This document shows, piece after piece, positions 42,372 to 47,371 of a DNA stretch of 47,371 nucleotides. The notes below the pieces were generated by a model. The model worked only from the letters and a program-made list of their open reading frames with translations. It was not told where the DNA came from and searched no databases. The DNA is from Roseateles sp. Its GTDB lineage: Bacteria > Pseudomonadota > Gammaproteobacteria > Burkholderiales > Burkholderiaceae_C. How positions within the stretch are numbered: the first letter of the stretch is position 1; every line of letters starts with the position of its first letter. The stretch covers positions 4,299 through 51,669 of the forward strand of contig JADMJQ010000218.1 in NCBI GenBank assembly GCA_018780415.1. The letters are read 5' to 3'. A program made the position numbers and the translations under genes.

Positions 42372-42400
42372 TTGACCCCATAACTCTACATATGTAGAGT
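42372..42400 (+). promoter_or_regulatory. Promoter of the PadR operon
   Basis: TTGACC (42372-42377), a 17-base spacer and TAGAGT (42395-42400) make a good sigma-70-type promoter. The expected transcript start, about seven bases on, coincides with the ATG at 42407, and no ribosome site is possible in between, so the message may be leaderless. Confidence 0.65.
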
Positions 42401-42405
42401 TATGG
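42378..42405. promoter_or_regulatory. Perfect 28-bp palindrome, PadR operator
   Basis: Every base from 42378 to 42405 pairs with its mirror partner; the centre is TACATATGTA flanked by AACTC and GAGTT. It covers the spacer and the -10 of the promoter and ends one base before the PadR ATG. PadR-family repressors bind palindromes of the ATGT-N-ACAT kind in their own promoters, so autorepression is a strong inference. Confidence 0.85.
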
Positions 42406-42406
42406 A

Positions 42407-42760
42407 ATGACACGAACACGAGCACCCTCGCAGCAGGCCATGGCCGCGCTGCTGGTACTGGCCGACGCCGGTGATGAATGGCGTCATGGCTACGACATTG
42501 CAACGCAGGCCAACATCAAGTCCGGCACGCTGTATCCCCTGCTGATGCGGCTTGAAGCTCAAGGTCAGCTTGAGGCGGTGTGGCAGGAGTCGCCCACGCC
42601 GGGACGGCCTCCGCGCCACGCCTACCGCCTGACGGAGGCTGGCCGCAGCTGGCTGGCAGACATGGGCGAAGCACTCGAGCAGGCTCGGGCTTGGCACGAG
42701 GCCTCGCAGCCCCAGCCCGGCTTGGCCGGCGCAACGTCTTCGTCGACCAGTTCATCATGA
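42407..42760 (+). CDS. PadR-family transcriptional regulator
   Basis: A 117-residue regulator with the PadR winged helix: AMAALLVLADAGDEWRHGYDI, then KSGTLYPLLMRLEAQGQLEAVW (recognition helix SGTLYPLL) and the wing GRPPRHAYRLTEAGRSWL. A short C-terminal helix would serve for dimerisation; this is the small PadR class. It starts at the edge of a perfect palindrome covering its own promoter. Its stop overlaps the start of the membrane protein gene (ATGA), so the two form one regulated unit. Confidence 0.92.
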   Translation: MTRTRAPSQQAMAALLVLADAGDEWRHGYDIATQANIKSGTLYPLLMRLEAQGQLEAVWQESPTPGRPPRHAYRLTEAGRSWLADMGEALEQARAWHEASQPQPGLAGATSSSTSSS

Positions 42761-43965
42761 GCAAGCCCTCGCCCGCACCAACCAGGCTCTTGCTCGCGCT
42801 GGCTCGATGGCTGATGCGCGCATGCCTTGCTCTCATGCCTGCAACACAAGCGCAATGGGCGCGCGCCATGGCTGCTGAACTCGACGAGGCGCCCTGCGTC
42901 AAGGCGGCCTGCCGCTTCGCCCTGGGCTGTTTGGGCTTGGCGCTGAGGCTGCGCCTGCTCTCGATATTTCAATCAGGCGGAGGCGACATGCTGTCCAAGG
43001 CCGGCGCATTTGCAAGCCTGAGTGGCACGCTGTGGATGCACCTCCAGCAAGCGACGGCGGCCCGTCTGGGTGCCGCATGCGCCTGCCTGGCGGTGCTGGT
43101 GGGCGGCGTGTTCATGGTCTCGGCCGGCGCACCTAAAGCCTGGCCATGGATGAATGGCTTGTCTCTGGCCTTTGCTCTGGCCAGCCTGGCTCTGCTTCCA
43201 CGACAGCGTTTACAGACGGATGTGCGCTTGCGCGAATGGCTCTGCTTCTTGCTCGGGTGCATCTTGCTCGCGAGTTGCGCGCTGGAGGCCAGCGAGGGTT
43301 TGAACGGACGCTGGCTGCGCCTAGGCCCGGTGACGGTGCAAGCAGTGTGGCTGCTGGTGCCAAGCCTGCTCCTGCTGTCGGGCCGACCAACGGGCGCAAC
43401 AGTTCCCAGCCATCCACACCGCAGCTGCCTGGGCCTACTCCTGGCAATGGCGGCACTGTGGGCGCAAGCAGAGCCGGGCTGGTTGCTGCTCATGGGCCTG
43501 CTGCTGCTGGCGCGCAGTGCCTGCCGGTCAGTCCATCGGGCCGAACCTTTGCTGGCTTGCCTGGCACTGCTGGCGGCGGGGCTGAGCAGCCTAACCTGGC
43601 AGATGCCGACAAGCCAGGCCTTTGTCGATCAGATCCTGCTGCAGGCCTGGTCGCAGGGTTCGAGCCTCGCGCTGACTGGGTTGATGCTCGCCGCATTGCT
43701 GATCATCTTGCTGCCTGGCTGGCGCCACCGGCACGCGCGAGAGCACAGCCTGCTCTGGGCCGGCCTTGTGTTGCTGAGCCTGCCTGGCTTCCTGCCCACG
43801 CCGCTGCTGGGCATGGGCGGCAGCGCCATCCTCGGCTATGTGCTCAGCCTGGCAGCCGTGCCGGGGCCTGGGCCAAGCACTCAAACCCAAACCAAGGCAG
43901 CGCCAGCAGCATCGCCCAGGCCTAAGCCGTACAGCGGCCCCAGGCACAGGCTCAAGCCTCGCTAA
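42757..43965 (+). CDS. Polytopic membrane protein coupled to PadR, unknown function
   Basis: A 402-residue protein with about nine or ten hydrophobic helices after a cytoplasmic N-terminus. The first 70 residues (LMRACLALMPATQAQWARAMAAELDEAP, then CRFALGCLGLALRLRL) resemble a short N-terminal domain often found on membrane proteins next to PadR regulators, with the W-x-x-A-M-x-A-E-L pattern. The last 40 residues are Pro/Ala/Lys-rich and cytoplasmic. No transporter motif is seen. The ATG overlaps the PadR stop, and transcription should be controlled by the 28-bp palindrome. Export or sensing of a membrane-active compound is a guess. Confidence 0.75.
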   Translation: MSKPSPAPTRLLLALARWLMRACLALMPATQAQWARAMAAELDEAPCVKAACRFALGCLGLALRLRLLSIFQSGGGDMLSKAGAFASLSGTLWMHLQQATAARLGAACACLAVLVGGVFMVSAGAPKAWPWMNGLSLAFALASLALLPRQRLQTDVRLREWLCFLLGCILLASCALEASEGLNGRWLRLGPVTVQAVWLLVPSLLLLSGRPTGATVPSHPHRSCLGLLLAMAALWAQAEPGWLLLMGLLLLARSACRSVHRAEPLLACLALLAAGLSSLTWQMPTSQAFVDQILLQAWSQGSSLALTGLMLAALLIILLPGWRHRHAREHSLLWAGLVLLSLPGFLPTPLLGMGGSAILGYVLSLAAVPGPGPSTQTQTKAAPAASPRPKPYSGPRHRLKPR

Positions 43966-44151
43966 GGCTCGCCCCGCCTCACCCAGCCACCTCGGACATC
44001 CCCCAAGCGGCACCGAAGCGAACCCTGACCTCAGACGGGTCAAGGTGACGCCGCCGCATGGCTTTCTTTCCTTTCCTTCCTTTCTACTGCCGCCCAGCAC
44101 CTTCGTCTGCACTGCAGTGCAGGCATCACCCACACGGGACACCACTCAGCC

Positions 44152-45057
44152 ATGAAACCCCGTCGCCGCACACTCTTCTTCGTTGCATCCGCCTTGCTTC
44201 TGCTCGCAGGCATCTGCTGGGTCTGCTGGATCCGGTGGAGCCAACCCTGGGGCGATCAAGCCGTGAAGTTCACGCCGGCACGGCAGGAATGCAGGCAGGA
44301 AGGGCAGCTTCGCTATTGCATCAACCGGGATGCCGGCGGCGTGAACGGCGACTGGCTCTACCACCTGCATGGCCGCAAGCTCGACGAAACCATCTGGAAC
44401 GATCCGTCCTACATGACCGCCATGATCCAGGGCGTCTGGCAGCAGATGGGACAACGCCCGCCCACCGTGGTGACGCTGTCCTACGGGCCCGTATGGTTGC
44501 TCACCCAAAAAGGCAAAGCCGAGGCCAGCGGCCTGCTGGAGCAGATCCACACCGACATGGCGGCCATCGAAGCACGCCACGGCCGCCCTGCACGTCGACT
44601 GCTGCTGGGGGAATCGATGGGCGGACTCAATGCCTTGATCCTGGGCCTGAGCCAGCCCGAGCGCTATACCAAGGTGGCCGCGCTGTGCCCTGGTGTCTAT
44701 GTGGATTCGCCGTTCGCACCGCTGAGCCAGCTGATGGCCGCGCTGGAGCGCACCGGCGCCGACCCCAAGATCGGCTTCGGCGTGTTCCGTCTGGCACGCC
44801 AGTATGTGGCGGACGATGCGGAGTGGCAGCGCGTTTCGCCTCTGGCCTTGATTGAACAAGACCTGCCTGCATCAATCTCCCGGCCGCAGCTCTACGTCTC
44901 CAACGGCCTGTACGACCGCTATGGCAATTTCGAGGGCAGCCAGCGCCTGATGGAGCGCGCGCGCGCCCTTGGCTGGCAGACCGAATGGCACCCGATCTAC
45001 GGCGGCCACTGCGCCAGCGACATCGCCTCACTCGCGAGGTTCCTGCTGCCCGGTTGA
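44152..45057 (+). CDS. Membrane-anchored alpha/beta-hydrolase (esterase)
   Basis: A 301-residue hydrolase with an N-terminal membrane anchor or signal (about 7-28). The catalytic domain resembles putative esterases of the EsteraseD group: YHLHGRKLDETIW near the oxyanion site, the nucleophile in LLLGESMGGLNALIL (Ser near 154), an acid in YVSNGLYDRYGNF, and His near 285 in IYGGHCASDIAS. It is preceded by a pyrimidine-rich tract (44064-44090) rather than a clear promoter. It would act in the periplasm or at the membrane; the substrate is unknown. Confidence 0.85.
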   Translation: MKPRRRTLFFVASALLLLAGICWVCWIRWSQPWGDQAVKFTPARQECRQEGQLRYCINRDAGGVNGDWLYHLHGRKLDETIWNDPSYMTAMIQGVWQQMGQRPPTVVTLSYGPVWLLTQKGKAEASGLLEQIHTDMAAIEARHGRPARRLLLGESMGGLNALILGLSQPERYTKVAALCPGVYVDSPFAPLSQLMAALERTGADPKIGFGVFRLARQYVADDAEWQRVSPLALIEQDLPASISRPQLYVSNGLYDRYGNFEGSQRLMERARALGWQTEWHPIYGGHCASDIASLARFLLPG

Positions 45058-45131
45058 CGGTTTCCTGGGCCGCCAGCACTGGTGCGCACAACCAGCATCG
45101 GACCTTCGGGCGCCATGTCGTGTTCAAACAA

Positions 45132-45163
45132 AAAGCCCCGGACGGCTTCCCGTCCGGGGCTTT
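45132..45163. terminator. Bidirectional intrinsic terminator
   Basis: A perfect 14-pair stem (AAAGCCCCGGACGG against CCGTCCGGGGCTTT) with loop CTTC. Read forward it ends in TTT then GGCTT, read in reverse in five or more T. It lies between the convergent esterase and lpdA genes and should stop both transcripts. Confidence 0.9.
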
Positions 45164-45189
45164 GGCTTGCTTGTGAGCACTGAGGCGGC

Positions 45190-47010
45190 TTACTTGCGCG
45201 TCGGCGGCAGATCCGTACAAGAGCCATGCGCAACCTCGGCCGCCATGCCAATCGACTCACCCAGCGTCGGGTGCGGATGAATCGTCTTGCCGATGTCCAC
45301 CGCATTGGCGCCCATTTCGATCGCCAAAGCGATCTCGCCGATCATGTCGCCGGCATGCGTGCCGACGATGCCGCCGCCGAGGATCTTGCCGTGGCCATGG
45401 GCTTCCGGCGAGTCATCGAACAGCAGCTTGGTGAAACCTTCGTCGCGGCCGTTGGCGATCGCGCGACCCGAGGCGGTCCAGGGGAACAGGCCCTTCTTGA
45501 CCTTGATACCCTGCGCCTTGGCCTGGTCTTCGGTCAGGCCGACCCAAGCCACTTCGGGGTCGGTATAGGCGACGCTCGGGATCACGCGGGCATCGAACTG
45601 ACTCTTCGCTAACGTTGCATCGCCCAGCACAATGCCGGCCGCCACTTCGGCCGCGACATGGGCTTCGTGCACCGCCTTGTGCGCCAACATCGGCTGGCCG
45701 ACCACATCGCCGATGGCAAAAATATGCGGCACATTGGTCCGCATCTGCACATCGACATTGATGAAGCCGCGGTCGGTCACCGCCACGCCGGCCTTCTCGG
45801 CGGCCACTTTTTTGCCATTCGGCGTGCGGCCGACGGCTTGCAGCACCAGGTCGTAAACGCCCTCGCTCTTGACCCCGTCCAGCGTCTCGAACTGCACCTT
45901 GATGCCGTCAGCAGTGGCCTCGGCACCGACCGTCTTGGTCTTCAACATGATGTTGTCGAAGCGCTTGGCATTCAACTTCTGCCAGACCTTGACCAGGTCG
46001 CGGTCGGCACCCTGCATCAAGCCGTCCAGCATCTCGACCACATCGAGGCGTGCGCCCAGCGTCGAATAAACGGTGCCCATTTCCAGGCCGATGATGCCGC
46101 CACCGATGATCAGCATCTTTTTCGGCGTGCCTTTCAATTCAAGCGCACCGGTCGAGTCAACGATGCGCTCGTCATCGGGCAGGAACGGCAGACGCACCGC
46201 TTGCGAGCCGGCCGCGATGATGGCTTGCTTGAAGTGGATGGTCTTCTTGGCGCCGGTCTTGGCTTGCGCGTCGCCGCTGGTTTCCTCGACCTCGACATGG
46301 TTGGCGTCGATAAAAGAACCATAGCCGCGCACGACCGTGACCTTGCGCATCTTGGCCATCGCCGCCAGGCCGCCGGTCAGTTTTCCAATGACCTTTTCCT
46401 TGTGGCCGCGCAGCTTGTCCACGCTGATGGTCGGCGCGCCGAACTCGACGCCCAGATCGCCCAGATGCGCGACCTCGTCCATCACCGCCGCCACATGCAG
46501 CAGGGCCTTGGAGGGGATGCAGCCAACATTCAGGCAGACGCCACCGAGCTGGGCATAACGTTCCACCACAATGACCTTGAGCCCCAGGTCTGCGGCGCGG
46601 AAAGCGGCCGAATAGCCGCCCGGGCCGGCGCCCAGCACGAGCAGATCGCAGCTGAGGTCGGCGCTGCCGGCATAGGCAGCAGCGGCGGCGGTCGGTGCGG
46701 TCACTGGTGCACTCACTGGCTCGGCGGCTGCAGCGGCAGGAGCCGGTGCAGCAGCAACATCAGCAACAGCCTCGGCGCTCTCCAGCGTCAACAACAGCGT
46801 GCCCTGGTTGATCTTGTCACCCAAAGAGACCTTGATCTCCTTGACGACGCCGGCGTGTGAGCAAGGGATCTCCATTGAGGCCTTGTCGCTCTCGACCGTG
46901 ATCAGGCTCTGCTCCTTGGCCACCGTGTCGCCGGGCTTGACCAGCAACTCGATGATGGCGACGTCCTTGAAGTCACCGATGTCGGGGACCGTTACGTTAA
47001 TGATTGCCAT
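45190..47010 (-). CDS. lpdA: Dihydrolipoamide dehydrogenase (E3) with N-terminal lipoyl domain
   Basis: A 606-residue E3 subunit of the pyruvate dehydrogenase complex. Residues 1-80 form a lipoyl domain with Lys43 in VESDKASMEI. An Ala/Pro-rich swinging linker at about 83-113 follows. The FAD/NAD oxidoreductase has LVLGAGPGGYSAAFRAADLG, the redox pair Cys159/Cys164 in GGVCLNVGCIPSK, a second Rossmann motif IIGGGIIGLEMGTVYS and the C-terminal HPHPTLGES carrying the catalytic His. E3 enzymes with their own lipoyl domain are common in betaproteobacteria. It is 12 bases downstream of aceF, in one operon, and ends at a bidirectional terminator. Confidence 0.97.
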   Translation of the reverse strand: MAIINVTVPDIGDFKDVAIIELLVKPGDTVAKEQSLITVESDKASMEIPCSHAGVVKEIKVSLGDKINQGTLLLTLESAEAVADVAAAPAPAAAAAEPVSAPVTAPTAAAAAYAGSADLSCDLLVLGAGPGGYSAAFRAADLGLKVIVVERYAQLGGVCLNVGCIPSKALLHVAAVMDEVAHLGDLGVEFGAPTISVDKLRGHKEKVIGKLTGGLAAMAKMRKVTVVRGYGSFIDANHVEVEETSGDAQAKTGAKKTIHFKQAIIAAGSQAVRLPFLPDDERIVDSTGALELKGTPKKMLIIGGGIIGLEMGTVYSTLGARLDVVEMLDGLMQGADRDLVKVWQKLNAKRFDNIMLKTKTVGAEATADGIKVQFETLDGVKSEGVYDLVLQAVGRTPNGKKVAAEKAGVAVTDRGFINVDVQMRTNVPHIFAIGDVVGQPMLAHKAVHEAHVAAEVAAGIVLGDATLAKSQFDARVIPSVAYTDPEVAWVGLTEDQAKAQGIKVKKGLFPWTASGRAIANGRDEGFTKLLFDDSPEAHGHGKILGGGIVGTHAGDMIGEIALAIEMGANAVDIGKTIHPHPTLGESIGMAAEVAHGSCTDLPPTRK

Positions 47011-47022
47011 ATTCGACCCCGA

Positions 47023-47371
47023 TCAGAGCACGATGCGACGGAAGTCCGCCAGCAAGGATGCGAAGTACACATTGAAGCGAGCGGCAGCGGCGCCGTCGAT
47101 GACGCGATGATCCCAGCTCAGGCTCAGCGGCAACATCAAGCGCGGTGCAAAGGCCTTGCCGTCCCACTTCGGCTCAATCTGGCTCTTGCACACGCCCATG
47201 ATGGCCACTTCGGGCGCATTGATGATGGGGGTGAAATAGCGCCCACCGATGCCGCCCAAGGACGAGATCGTGAAGCAGCCGCCGCTCATCTCGGCCGGGC
47301 CCAACTTGCCGTCGCGCGCCTTCTTGGCCAGCTCGCCCATCTCCTGGCTGATCTGGAAGATGCCCTTCTTG
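47023..47371 (-). CDS. aceF: Dihydrolipoamide acetyltransferase (E2), C-terminal part (cut by window edge)
   Basis: The last 115 residues of the E2 catalytic domain that transfers acetyl from lipoamide to CoA. Visible are [52 protein letters not shown] and the active-site [15 protein letters not shown] with its His and Asp. The N-terminal lipoyl and E1/E3-binding domains lie beyond the window. It ends in DFRRIVL, typical of pyruvate-specific E2 rather than 2-oxoglutarate E2. It directly precedes lpdA. Confidence 0.96.
   Translation of the reverse strand, partial: KKGIFQISQEMGELAKKARDGKLGPAEMSGGCFTISSLGGIGGRYFTPIINAPEVAIMGVCKSQIEPKWDGKAFAPRLMLPLSLSWDHRVIDGAAAARFNVYFASLLADFRRIVL

Noticed and set aside
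42034-42381. A 115-codon reverse-strand gene next to the PadR promoter
   Set aside because: No ribosome site, uneven composition, and it would start inside the perfect palindrome that serves PadR.
44064-44090. Pyrimidine-rich tract upstream of the esterase as a special element
   Set aside because: A short C/T run in an AT-poor intergenic region; no repeat unit or mirror symmetry strong enough to support a structure.
45658-46860. A 400-codon forward frame inside lpdA
   Set aside because: Antisense to a textbook lpdA with lipoyl Lys and redox cysteines; His/Gln/Leu-rich shadow.

Overview
The window is about 47 kb of GC-rich chromosomal DNA from a betaproteobacterium, most likely a Burkholderiales member of the Rubrivivax/Roseateles/Paucibacter group. 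This is inferred from the GC-rich codon usage, two PEP-CTERM proteins, a dihydrolipoamide dehydrogenase with an N-terminal lipoyl domain next to the E2 subunit, and the general character of the proteins. It is mostly dense core and shell gene content. I see no tRNA or rRNA gene, prophage, CRISPR array or complete insertion sequence.

Layout. 1-2.5 kb: 5' part of clpB with a sigma-32-type heat-shock promoter, a DUF1993 gene, and an overlapping moaE-crcB pair. 2.6-5.5 kb: a three-gene membrane-stress-type operon (SPFH/SHOCT, DUF4178, DUF350). 5.6-7.6 kb: small reverse-strand genes (GNAT, VOC, a hypothetical, a lipoprotein). 7.7-11.6 kb: a flavocytochrome c sulfide dehydrogenase pair (cytochrome plus FccB), divergent from an OmpR/QseC-type two-component system. 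11.6-16.5 kb: GNAT, a CorA/ZntB-type transporter, a large secreted zinc metallopeptidase and, upstream of it, a candidate 43-residue membrane protein and a strong hairpin. 16.5-21.2 kb: YqiA-like esterase, DUF2145 pair, PhoD phosphatase and a PEP-CTERM protein. 21.2-23.5 kb: vapBC and a MaoC-Pta fusion. 23.7-24.3 kb: a lipoprotein and a 177-bp inverted-repeat element.

24.3-28.0 kb holds the part I find most unusual: a two-gene, overlapping operon. One protein carries only the ATP-grasp and phosphohistidine domains of pyruvate phosphate dikinase. The other carries a PhoU/DUF47-like domain on a long uncharacterised N-terminal region. Upstream lies a good match to a PhoB box with a -10 at the expected distance. 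I infer a phosphate-starvation-induced phosphotransfer module.

28.1-33 kb: two secreted peptidases in divergent orientation (S9 prolyl oligopeptidase and M14 carboxypeptidase with PKD and PPC domains). 33.1-38 kb: VOC, DUF4394 PEP-CTERM, SDR, and an EamA exporter broken by a frameshift in a G tract, divergent from its probable MocR regulator. 38-42 kb: EthD, DUF3052, a hypothetical, a MATE exporter and a periplasmic solute-binding-like protein. 42.4-44 kb: a PadR repressor with a perfect 28-bp palindromic operator overlapping its own promoter, and an overlapping polytopic membrane protein. 44.1-47.4 kb: an anchored esterase, a bidirectional terminator, then lpdA and the 3' end of aceF of the pyruvate dehydrogenase complex.

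Starts were chosen by reading ribosome-binding sites, signal peptides and family domain boundaries; uncertain ones are flagged. All family calls come from recognising motifs by eye, without database searches.
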